Below, piece by piece: positions 48,140-58,388 of a stretch of DNA of 64,000 nucleotides. The notes under the pieces were generated by a model. It ran no database searches. It was not told the DNA's origin and saw only the letters and a list, made by a program, of their open reading frames with translations. The translations under genes and the position numbers were made by a program. The stretch is from Flabesymbios commensalis (taxonomy: Eukaryota > Annelida > Polychaeta > Terebellida > Flabelligeridae), in assembly GCA_964017125.1 (NCBI GenBank), contig OZ024912.1:60726107-60790106 (forward strand). Direction: 5' to 3'. Within the stretch, counting starts at the first letter, position 1. Every line of letters starts with the position of its first letter.

Positions 48140-51100
48140 ACAGGCCCCGCAGCCGCAAAGCCATATGTATACAGGCCTCGCAGACACACAAGCCATATGT
48201 ATACAGGTATAGCAGCCGCACAAGCCATATATGTATACAGGCCTCGCAGCCGCACGAGCCATATGTGTGTATATAGGACTCGCAGCCGCACAAGCCATAT
48301 GTATACGGGCCTCGCAGCTGCGCAAGCCATATGTATACAGGCGTCGCAGCCGCACAAGCCATATGTATACAGGCCTCGCAGCCCCACACGCCATATGTAT
48401 ACGGGCCTCGCAGCTGCACAAGCCATATGTATACAGGCGTCGCAGCCGCACAAGCCATATGTATACAGGCCTTGCAGCCGCACGAGCCATAATATATACA
48501 GGCCTCGCAGCCACACAAGTCATATGTATACAGGCCGCGCAGCCACACAAACAATATGTATACAGGCCTCGCAGCCGCACAAGCCATATGTATACGGGCC
48601 TCGCAGCCGCACAAGCCTGATGTATACAGGCCTCGCAGCCGCACAAGCAATATGTATACAGGCATCGCAGCCGCACAAGCCATATATGTATACAGGCCTC
48701 GCAGCCGCACAAGCCATATGTATACAGGCCTCGCAGCCGCACAAGCCATATGTATACAAGCCTCGCAGCCGCACGAGCCATATGTATACAGGGCTCGCAG
48801 CTGCACAAGCCATATGTATACAGGTCTCGCAGCCGCACAAGCCATATCTATGCAGGCAATGCACAAACCATATGTATACAGGCCTCGCAGCCGCACAAAC
48901 AATATGTATACAGGCCTCGCAGCCACACAAACAATATGTATACAGGCCTCGCAGCCGCAAAGCCATATGTATACAGGCCTCGCAGCAGCACAAGCCATAT
49001 GTATACAGGTATCGCAGCCGCACAAGCCATATATGTATACAGGCCTCGCAGCCGCACAAGCCGTATGTATACAGGCCTCGCAGCCGCACAAGCCATATGT
49101 ATACAGGCCTCACAGCTCCACAAGCCATATGTTTACAGGCTTCGCAGCCACACAAGCCATATGTATACAGGGCTCGCAGCTGCACAAGCCATATCTATGC
49201 AGGCAATGCACAAACCATATGTATACAGGCCTCGCAGCCGCACAAACAATATGTATACAGGCGTCGCAGCCGCACAAACAATATGTATACAGGCCTCGCA
49301 GCAACACAAGCCATATGTATACATGCCACGCAGCCGCACAAGCCATATGTATACAGGCGTCGCAGCCGCACAAGCCATATGTATACAGGCCTCGCAGCCG
49401 CACAAGCCATATGTATACGGGCCTCGCAGCTGCACAAGCCATATGTATACATGCGTCGCTGCCGCACAAGCCATATGTATACAGGCCTTGCAGCCGCACG
49501 AGCCATAATATATACAGGCCTCGCAGCCACACAAGTCATATGTATACAGGCCGCGCAGCCACACAAACAATATGTATACAGGCCTCGCAGCCGCACAAGC
49601 CATATGTATACGGGCCTCGCAGCCGCACAAGCCTGATGTATACAGGCCTCGCAGCCGCACAAGCAATATGTATACAGGCATCGCAGCCGCACAAGCCATA
49701 TATGTATACAGGCCTCGCAGCCGCACAAGCCATATGTATACAGGCCTCGCAGCCGCACAAGCCATATGTATACAGGCCTCGCAGCCGCACGAGCCATATG
49801 TATACAGGGCTCGCAGCTGCACAAGCCATATGTATACAGGTCTCGCAGCCGCACAAGCCATATCTATGCAGGCAATGCACAAACCATATGTATACAGGCC
49901 TCGCAGCCGCACAAACAATATGTATACAGGCCTCGCAGCCACACAAACAATATGTATACAGGCCTCGCAGCCGCAAAGCCATATGTATACAGGCCTCGCA
50001 GCAGCACAAGCCATATGTATACAGGTATCGCAGCCGCACAAGCCATATATGTATACAGGCCTCGCAGCCGCACAAGCCATATGTATACAGGCCTCGCAGC
50101 CGCACAAGCCATATGTATACAGGCCTCACAGCTCCAGAAGCCATATGTTTACAGGCTTCGCAGCCACACAAGCCATATGTATACAGGGCTCGCAGCTGCA
50201 CAAGCCATATGTATACAGGCCTCGCAGCCGCACAAGCCATATGTATACAGGCCTCGCAGCCGCACAAGCCATATGTATACAGGCCTCGCAGCCGCACAAA
50301 CAATATGTATACAGGCCTCGCAGCCACACAAACAATATGTATACAGGCGTCGCAGCCGCACAAACAATATGTATACAGGCCTCGCAGCCACACAAGCCAT
50401 ATGTATACGGGCCTCGCAGCCGCACAAGCCATATGTATACGGGCCTCACAGCCGCACAAGCCATATGTATACGGGCCTCGCAGCCACACAAGCCATATGT
50501 ATACGGGCCTCGCAGCTGCGCAAGCCATATGTATACAGGCGTCGCAGCCGCACAAGCCATATGTATACAGGCCTCGCAGCCGCACAAGCCATATGTATAC
50601 GGGCCTCGCAGCTGCACAAGCCATATGTATACATGCGTCGCTGCCGCACAAGCCATATGTATACAGGCCTTGCAGCCGCACGAGCCATAATATATACAGG
50701 CCTCGCAGCCACACAAGTCATATGTATACAGGCCGCGCAGCCACACAAACAATATGTATACAGGCCTCGCAGCCGCACAAGCCATATGTATACGGGCCTC
50801 GCAACCGCACAAGCCTTATGTATACAGGCCTCGCAGCCGCACAAGCAATATGTATACAGGCATCGCAGCCGCACAAGCCATATATGTATACAGGCCTCGC
50901 AGCCGCACAGGCCATATGTATACAGGCCTCTCAGCCGCACAAGCCATATGTATACAGGCCTCGCAGCCGCACAAGCCATATGTTTACAGGCCTCGCAGCC
51001 GCACAAGCCATATGTATACAGGCCTCGCAGCCGCACAAGCCATATGTAGACAGGCCTCGCAGCCGCACGAGCCATATGTATACAGGGCTCGCAGCTGCAC

Positions 51101-52131
51101 AAGCCATATGTATACCGGCCTCGCAGCCGCACAAGCCATATCTATGCAGGCAGTGCACAAGCCATATGTATACAGGCCTCGCAGCAGCACAACCCATATA
51201 TGTATACAGGCCTCGCAGCCACACAAACAATATGTATACAGGCCACGCAGCCGCACAAGCCATATGTATACAGGCCTCGCAGCTGCACAAACAATATCTA
51301 TACAGGCCTCGTAGCCGCACAAGCCATATGTATACAGGCCTCTCAGCCGCACAAGCCATATGTATACGGGCGTCGCAGCCGCTTAAGCCATATGTATGCA
51401 GCCCTTGCAGCCGCACAAACAATATGTATAGAGGCCTCGCAGCCATACAAGCCATATGTATACAGACCTCACTGACGCACAAGCCATATGTATACAGGCC
51501 TCACAGCCGCACAAGCCATATGTATACAGGCCTCACAGCTGCACAAAACCTATGTATACAGGCCCCGCAGCTGCACAAACAATATGTAAACGGGCCTCAC
51601 AGCCGCGCGAACCATATGTATACAGGCCTCGCAGCTGTACAAATCATATGTATACTGGCCTCACAGCTGCACAAACCCTATGCATATGAGCCTCGCAGCC
51701 GCACAAACAATATGTATGTGGGCCTCACAGCTGCGTAAACCGTATTTATCATGGGCCTCTCAGCCGTGCAAACTGTGTGTATACTGGCCTCACAGCCGCT
51801 CAAACCATATGTATACTGGCCTCGCAGCTGCTTAAACCATATGTATGCGGGCCCCACAGCCGCGCAAACCATATGTATGCCTATATGGGCCTCACAGCCG
51901 CTCAAGCCATATGTATTCAGGCTTCACAGCTGAGCAAACCATATGTATACGATCCCCACAGCCGCAAAAAACATATATGTATACAGGCCTCGCAGCCCCT
52001 CAAACCATTTATATACGGGTCTCACAGCTGATCAAACCAAACCATATGCATACGGGCCTCACAGCCGGGCAAAACATATGCATATGGATTGGCCTTGCAG
52101 CTACTAAAACCATTTGTATACGGGCGTTGCA
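48140..52131. repeat. 32-bp satellite array, block 2 (GSS intron 1)
   Basis: This continues block 1 in the same orientation, about 125 monomers. Its first 700 bp repeat the variant order of 42,387-43,090, so the two blocks were one array before the transposon entered. Markers such as the shortened monomer CTATGCAGGCAATGCAC recur near 48,847, 49,193, 49,863 and 51,141. Monomers toward the right end (from about 51,400) are much more diverged in sequence and length. The longest stop-free plus-strand run here is about 3.2 kb. Confidence 0.97.
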
Positions 52132-52140
52132 GTTTCTCTG

Positions 52141-52567
52141 TTTCTCTGTTTTAGATAAGCGCGCGCATTAGATTTAGGCCGCGCATTATAAAAAAAACAT
52201 GTGGTTTTTTTCTGCCCAGCGCGTGCATGAGCATGATGAGATTGTCGCCGATTTCCGAAAAAACAGTGAATTTCGAGAGATAAAAAAATACATTTCGAAA
52301 AAATTTCGAGAGATAAAAATATTTTTCCGGCTACGTTTTTTTTGCTTGTTTTTTCGTCGCCCTCATAAACTTTTTTTTAAATAGGTCAAAAGTTTTTTTT
52401 ATTTTGTCGCCCTCATTAATTTTTCAAGAAATATGTCCAATGTTTTTTTATTTGGTCGCCCTCATTAACTTTTCCACAAATATGTTCGATGTTTTTTTTC
52501 TCTTAAATGTTTTTTTTCCGTCCTACCTCATTAGATTTTGGTTTTGTTCTGATCTAAAACAGAGAAA
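52141..52567. mobile_element. Miniature inverted-repeat element at the array edge
   Basis: The perfect 16-bp inverse ends TTTCTCTGTTTTAGAT and ATCTAAAACAGAGAAA enclose 427 bp. The interior has T runs and three to four copies of TCGCCCTCATTAA at about 60-bp spacing. A diverged monomer (CCGTATGTATACGGACC) follows at about 52,585-52,612, so the element sits inside the decaying end of the satellite. Confidence 0.8.
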
Positions 52568-52734
52568 TTAAACAAAGTGGCCTAACCGTATGTATACGGA
52601 CCAAACAGCAATAAGTTATGTTCCTGTTCTGCTACATGAAATAGCCCGTTTGTATGATAATAATTATGGTACAAATTTATTTTGTAGTGGTGTGGCTTCC
52701 ATGCTTTTTTCACCATACTTTGTAACAAATAACT

Positions 52735-53065
52735 TATCCGCTGGGATTGATTTTTCATGTCAGATTCTGACGTCAAAAGTCTATCCCCGCACTGAAATCT
52801 TAAAACTTTAAGCGCTGAATTTTTTTTATGAAAACCTTGGAAGCCAAAGGTTTTTTTTATTTTGAAATCTTCATAAATGTCTTAGTCAGCTCTTTTCGAT
52901 TTTTGAATACCTATGTTATGGGTCTACGGCCATTATGAATATGTTTTTCTCTTACAGTGCGGGGGGTGATTTTTGACGTCAGATTCAGACGACTAGCGTC
53001 GATCCCCGCGCTGTAAGGGTTAAACACATATAAATGGTCGTAGATCCATAACATAGGTATTCACA
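52735..53065. repeat. Foldback repeat family C, copy 2
   Basis: A GATTGATTTTTCATGTCAGA block and its inverse stand on both sides of a core with AAGCGCTGAAT, CTTGGAAGCCAAAGG and ACCTATGTTATGGGTCTACG. It ends in GATCCCCGCGCTGTAAGGG. A short inverted piece of the core follows at 53,033-53,065. Confidence 0.8.
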
Positions 53066-53290
53066 TATAGCAGGAAGGGGTAATTAAGGGGTATTGTCAA
53101 GTTAGAAAAAATCCAAAAATCCGAGAAAAACTCGGATTGGCCAGACCCCACCCACACATCCCCCTATCCATTTTTTTTTTTGAAACATGTACAACAACAA
53201 AAACACACAAAAAACACACAAAATATTTTAAATATATTTAACAAAGTATTTCCACATTGTAAGAGTTACGTTGCTGTTCATCTCTTCCAG

Positions 53291-53453
53291 GGCTCAACAT
53301 GAGGAATCCAAAGAGATGTGCTCCTGTAACCTTATTCCCTTACCCCGTTCCTGAGGAATGTTACAATAAAGCTTGTCAAGTTCAGCAGTCTTTCAATTCA
53401 TTATTCCATCAGGTGGCGAACGATTACGAGTTTCTAGAAATGTGCATGTCACA
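53291..53453 (+). CDS. GSS: Glutathione synthetase, second coding exon
   Basis: The exon is bounded by the acceptor TCTCTTCCAG and a GTGAGTG donor. It encodes APVTLFPYPVPEECYNKACQ, then VQQSFNSLFHQVANDYEFLE and MCMS, which aligns by eye with human [20 protein letters not shown] and the following VQMDFNLLVD-x6-FLEQTL. Entry is phase 1, joining the G from exon 1, and exit is phase 2. The region forms the N-terminal substrate-domain wall of the enzyme. Intron 1 before it is 13,531 bp and consists largely of satellite and transposons. Confidence 0.92.
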
Positions 53454-53513
53454 GTGAGTGATTTTTCTCTGTACTAGTTGGGGGATATTTTTAATACGGT
53501 ATTTTTAGCCTAT

Positions 53514-53624
53514 ACCCAGCAAACACGAGACGTTGAACCAATGCTGATTTGATGTTGGTCCACCGTCTGCGACGCTGGCCCAACATTAAATCAGCATTGG
53601 GTCCATGTGTTGTGTTTGCTGGGT
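53514..53624. mobile_element. Hairpin element with ACCCAGCAAACAC ends, copy 1
   Basis: ACCCAGCAAACACGAGAC and GTGTTTGCTGGGT are inverse ends. CCAATGCTGATTTGATGTTGG and its inverse continue the stem. It spans 111 bp, with a loop around CACCGTCTGCGACG, in GSS intron 2. Confidence 0.85.
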
Positions 53625-54144
53625 AGATTCCCATACTGAAGGATAATAATTTGTATTTATTATGCGGGTGTACATGGGTTAAAAAACGTATCGAACGAAC
53701 GCCAAATCGCCTGTTCTTAGGGCTCGAGAATTGAGGATTGCAGTTTATAAATAGTGTAAAAAAACGAACCTAAAATGTATATCTAATGGGTAAAAAGTGA
53801 ACTGGGAAGAATCCATACTTTTCAGGACCCATGTGAACCCTCTATTAAGGTCATGGATCAAATCGGCATTCAAATTAAGTGGAAATATCTAGCTGGGCCA
53901 TTTATGTTGTTTTAATTAAAGTGCTTAAGCCTCTGTGTGCTACAGTTTTTCACCCCTCGGCCCGTTGGGCCCGAAGGGGTATTGTCGTCCCTTTCGTGCG
54001 CCGCCGCCGCACACACTCTTTTGGCTACTACACCAACATGGTGCAACAGATTAAATTCATTATTCATACAAACATTCAACCCCTCCCTGCACTTTTTTTA
54101 CCCAAGGTCAAAGTCATAGGTCAAGGTCAAAGATAAAAAAAAAA

Positions 54145-54705
54145 TCTTGTTAACGCGATAACTTGAAAAATAATTATTGAATCTCTCCAATTTTTTACGT
54201 GAAGTTACCCATGAGTATGGAAATCACCTGATTAGATTTTCAGCTTCCCACCGATAATCAATTCCTTGTTAACGCGATGACCGCAACCTGGCGATTAAAA
54301 TTTTATCAGATTTCCCTCGAAACTGGTATATATAGGTTTTCAGGGTCTGCGAGTCTATTGGCATTGTCCGTTTTAGTGTGCGACTGAAAACAAGGCTATG
54401 GCGGCCATCTTGATTTTTTAATTTAATAATTCCTTGTTAACGCAATAACTTGAAAAATAATTATTGGATCTCTCCAATTTTTTATGTGAAGTTACCCATG
54501 AGTATGGAAATGACCTGATTAGAATTTCAGCTTTCAAAATGGCCGCCACCTGGCGACTAATTTTTAAAAAACTTTTTTTTTCAGAATTCCCTCGAAACCT
54601 GGTATATATATAGGTTTTCGGAGTCTGTGAGTCTATTTGAATTGTCCGTTTTTATGTGAGACTGAAAACGAGGCTGCGGCGGCCATTTTGTTTTTAATAA
54701 TTTTA
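54145..54705. repeat. Direct repeat, two units of about 280 bp (GSS intron 2)
   Basis: Blocks with TTGTTAACGCGATAACTTG, GAAGTTACCCATGAGTATGG, CCTCGAAACTGGTATATATA and GGCGGCCATCTTG occur at about 54,145-54,425 and 54,430-54,705. Confidence 0.9.
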
Positions 54706-55099
54706 ATAAATCGTTCTTATTTTCAATTAATTGCCTTGAAACATGGCATATATAGAGTCACTGCATGAGCCGAGGGGTATTTGAGTGCTTGCACGGTATT
54801 TTTTTATTTTAAAATATGTACGTGAGGGTTAATATATATAGGCTATAAATGAACGTGCCGACTCTCGCAGCCATCGTAGACGATGGACCAACATTGCATT
54901 CTCCACACATAGATGTCACTCAGGTCAGCCACGCTCTCTAATCTTCTGAGGTCAGAATGCCAACATTGTTTTTGTGTTTGCTATGAAAAAAACATTTGTA
55001 TGGGACTTTCTCCAAATGTTAAAAAAATGGTTTGTGTCTGTTGGATCGACTACTCATATATCACATTACATGCAGAAAATTAACCTTCTGATATCTTGG

Positions 55100-55345
55100 T
55101 CCATGAACCCTTACAACGCTGAAATATGTTTGTTTATAAACCATGGAAACCAAAGGGGTTTTTTTTAATTAGAAATGATCATGAATGTCTCAGTTGGCTC
55201 TTTCCGCTTCATTTGAATACCTATGTTATGGGTCTGCGGCCATTAGCCTGTAAACGTTTTTATTTTCGATTGTGGGGATCGACTTTAGACGTCAGAATCT
55301 GACGTCTACAGAAGTGTAAAGTTGATCCCCGCCCTGTAAGGGTTA
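55100..55345. repeat. Foldback repeat family C, copy 3 (most regular)
   Basis: The ends ACCCTTACAACGCTGAAAT and CCCTGTAAGGGTTAA are inverse. The core has ACCATGGAAACCAAAGGG and ACCTATGTTATGGGTCTGCG, then GGGGATCGACTTTAGACGTC and its mirror GTTGATCCCC. About 245 bp, non-coding. Confidence 0.85.
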
Positions 55346-55677
55346 ACCTTTAAAGTTATAGTTTCTAAATTTTACGCACATCAAGTGGGTACAACTTACC
55401 TACATAACAAAGTACACATTGAATAAAAATGTGCCAATCAGTTATCTGACCATTTTAAAGTAATTGTCCACTGTGAACCGCCTAGGGTATACCTATAAAA
55501 CATCGCTCTTGTTACAAAGATATAAGGATAAACGCCACCTAGTGAATATAATATACAAGCTGAACAGGCACTGGAGTGGTCAATGCCCTTATTATGCCCA
55601 CACAATGCCCACACTATATGACATTGAAATAAAAGTATTCTGTCTAATATGTTCTTGTGGTATTTATGTTTTGTCAG

Positions 55678-55753
55678 AGTGATAAAAGTAGATGAATTTA
55701 CACGGAAATTATGGGATATCTACGAAACTGTAAACAAGGAAGGAATACTTCAG
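55678..55753 (+). CDS. GSS: Glutathione synthetase, third coding exon
   Basis: The exon is bounded by TTTTGTCAG and a GTAAGT donor. It encodes VIKVDEFTRKLWDIYETVNK and EGILQ, matching human [20 protein letters not shown] and EGIAQ. Entry is phase 2 (CA plus A) and exit phase 0. The three phases fit together without adjustment, strong support that all three exons belong to one gene. The next expected exon (human TVFLGLNRSDYM region) was not found up to 64,000, so intron 3 is at least 8.2 kb or the window ends before it. About three quarters of the protein, with the ATP-grasp core, lies outside. Confidence 0.93.
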
Positions 55754-55801
55754 GTAAGTGAGGGAGGGGGAGTATGAGCATTCAGACCTCAGAGATTACT
55801 C

Positions 55802-55904
55802 ATCAAACACGGGGATTCACACAATGTTGTTTCAATGCTGGGTCAGCGTCGAAGACGGTTGGCAAACATTGAAACAGCATTGGGTGAATGGCCTGTGTTT
55901 GCTG
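55802..55904. mobile_element. Hairpin element with AGCAAACAC-type ends, copy 2
   Basis: ATCAAACACGGGGATTCAC and GAATGGCCTGTGTTTGCTG are imperfect inverse ends, with CAATGTTGTTTCAATGCTGG and its inverse inside. Same family as 53,514-53,624. It lies only about 50 bp downstream of GSS exon 3. Confidence 0.75.
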
Positions 55905-56759
55905 CAGGTATTCATTTCCTATTGCGCACACTCTTATTTCCGTATACACTCATGGCTCTTGGTCTAATATATCATTCTCTTTAAAAACACTATTTACATT
56001 TATCTTGACGTGCACTTCGATTCATTATTTATCTCTTTTTTACTAGTTCGTTTAATCAAATAGTTTGTTGCGAGTAAGATATATCTACTCTGCTCAGTTC
56101 TGGATAAATTGAGCCATCATAATTAGCATGTCATACAGCATGTTCAGTAAGTTCCATTCACCCATATAAGGAATATTATTGTAAATCCTATCAACATAAA
56201 AAACAATAACAAAGCATTCTCACAGCAGCGCGTAGGCAAATAAAATAGTCCCTTGATGTCTTTCTTTTGGCTGTTGATAGAAACTCATATCTGGCGGAAT
56301 AGTGATGCTTTATATTTGCCATATATATATTTAAGACACACAAGCGTGTTGATAAGCCTACATAGTAGGGTAAAAAATCTGACTTCCGAGACCGTGGAAA
56401 GGGGACCAAGGTTTTATGGTTTTATTCACTTCATTTGATGTTAGGCTAAAAATTTGGCGGGGGCCCACCTCGGAAAAGTGTGGGCGGAATTCTGTAGGCG
56501 GCCATTTTGAAATTGGCCGCAGCCATAACCGGCAATGTGATAAAATTGTCATTTCCAGTCTGATATAATAGTGTGATACGTCCATCTAGGGATAACTTGG
56601 GTCAAAGAATTCACTTATGACAATTTCAAACCAAAATAATTATTCCCAAGCCAAAATCCAAAATGGCCGACCGTAGAAAATGGTGATATTTGGCATATCT
56701 ATAATAGTCAGGCATGTATACGGACCCCCTCCCCTGCACAGCACCCCCCCCCCCACGAT

Positions 56760-57775
56760 AAGCAATGTTGAAGGTGATAGGAGGGGTGACAAGCGTCAGC
56801 CATGTTCAAGGTGATGGCCGTCAGCCATGTGCAAGGTGATGACAGAACGGAGTGAGGGTCATCAGCCATGTTCAAGGTGATGGGAGGGGGTGAGGGGCGT
56901 CAGCTATGTTCAAGGTGATGGGAGGGTGTGAGGGGCGTCAGCTATGTTTAAAGTGATGGGAGGGGGATGAGGGGCGTCAGCCATGTTCAAGGCGATGGGA
57001 AGGGGTTGAGGGACGTCAGCCATGTTCAAGGTGTGATGGGAAGAGAGTGCGGGGCGTCAGCCATGTTCAAGGTGATGGGAGGGGGTGAGGGGTGTCAGCC
57101 ATGTTCAAGGTGATGGGAGGGGGGTGAGGGGCGTCAGCCATGTTCAAGGTGATGGCAGAGGCCAAGGGGCGTCAGCCATATTCAAAGTGATGGGAGAAGG
57201 TGAGGGGGGCCAGCCATGTTCAAAGTGATGGGAGAGGGTGAGGGGTGTCAGTCATGTTCAAGGTGATGTGAGGGGCGTCAGCCATGTTCAAGGTGATGGT
57301 CGTCAGCCATAATCAAGGTGATGACAGGGGGATGGGGGTGAGAGTGAGGGGCATCAGCCATGTTCAAGGTGATGGAGGGGGTGAGGGGCGTCCGCCATAT
57401 TCAAAGTGATTAGAGGGAGTGAGGGGCGTCAACCATGTTCAAGGTAATGGGAGGGGGGTGAGGGGCGTCAGCCATGATCAAGGTGATGGGGGTGAGGGGC
57501 GTCAGCCATGTTAAAGGTAATGACAAGGGGGGCGGGTGTGAGGGGCGTCAGCCATGTTCAAGGTGATGGCAGAGGGTGAGAGGCGTCAGCCATGTTCAAG
57601 CCGATGGGAGGGGGCGAGGGGCGTCAGCCATTTTAAATGTGATGGCAGGGGGCGAGGGGCTTCAGCCATGTTCAAGGTGGTGTGAGGGGCGTCAGCCATG
57701 TTCAAGGTGGTGGGAGGGGCGTCAGCCATGTTCAAGGTGATATCAGGAGGTGAGGGGCGTTAGCCATGTAGGCCA
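56760..57775. repeat. G-rich minisatellite, about 38-bp units, about 25 copies
   Basis: Units read GTCAGCCATGTTCAAGGTG followed by ATGGGAGGGGGTGAGGGGC, with length variation between the G runs. The plus (coding) strand of GSS intron 3 is G-rich throughout, so the intron RNA would carry many G runs. Confidence 0.95.
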
Positions 57776-58388
57776 AATAGGCCTACTAGACTAAGTAGCC
57801 TAGCTGATTACAAATTGTATTATAATTGTGTCCTAATATTAATTTTAAATGCTAATTTAAATGTTACGCAATGAGGTAGGTCTGTCGTCACATAATGATT
57901 ATTATTGATAGAAATCATTTATAAATACAAACCAGGAGATTTATTCCACCCTGTTGGGTGGGAGTTTTACCTGGGGGTTATCAGGGGGTTTTGACATGAA
58001 ATGTGCTCCTGGTTGTGGGGACTTTTGTGTTTTTGGGACACCCAAAAACAAATCCCCCACATAGCCCCGCGGTGGGGGGTGTTGGGGAATTCGTTGACTG
58101 CTGCATTAGGATTGATCGATTTTTGTGAATTATACTCATGTACGTCTCGTTTGCAGTGAGGCAAATTGCTCTCCTAACTCTTCTCACCCAGATGACCTCC
58201 AACAACAGAATCAAACATCTTTTGAAAAACAAACTTCTTCAAGGAATCTGGCACTATCACGTGTAGAGCAACACCAGAGCATCTTTTGAAGTATGCAATA
58301 TAGAACAGCTTACTGTAGTTGACATGATTGTGCAGAAAGCGACGTATAGCCATATAGTGGGGGATCTTAAGTCAATATACGAGATGAA
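57775..58388. other. Unassigned stretch in GSS intron 3
   Basis: No gene was recognised. 57,955-58,080 has C/G runs and a GTGGGGGGTGTTGGGG stretch. The short minus-strand frames have no family resemblance. Confidence 0.4.

Noticed and set aside
48556-51738. A 1,060-residue plus-strand ORF and many other long ORFs on both strands of the satellite
   Set aside because: They are automatic results of a stop-free 32-bp monomer read in any frame. No start context, domain or codon bias supports a gene.
40482-52131. CRISPR-like array (32-bp direct repeats)
   Set aside because: Monomers are adjacent with no unique spacers, and the surroundings are an animal gene intron.
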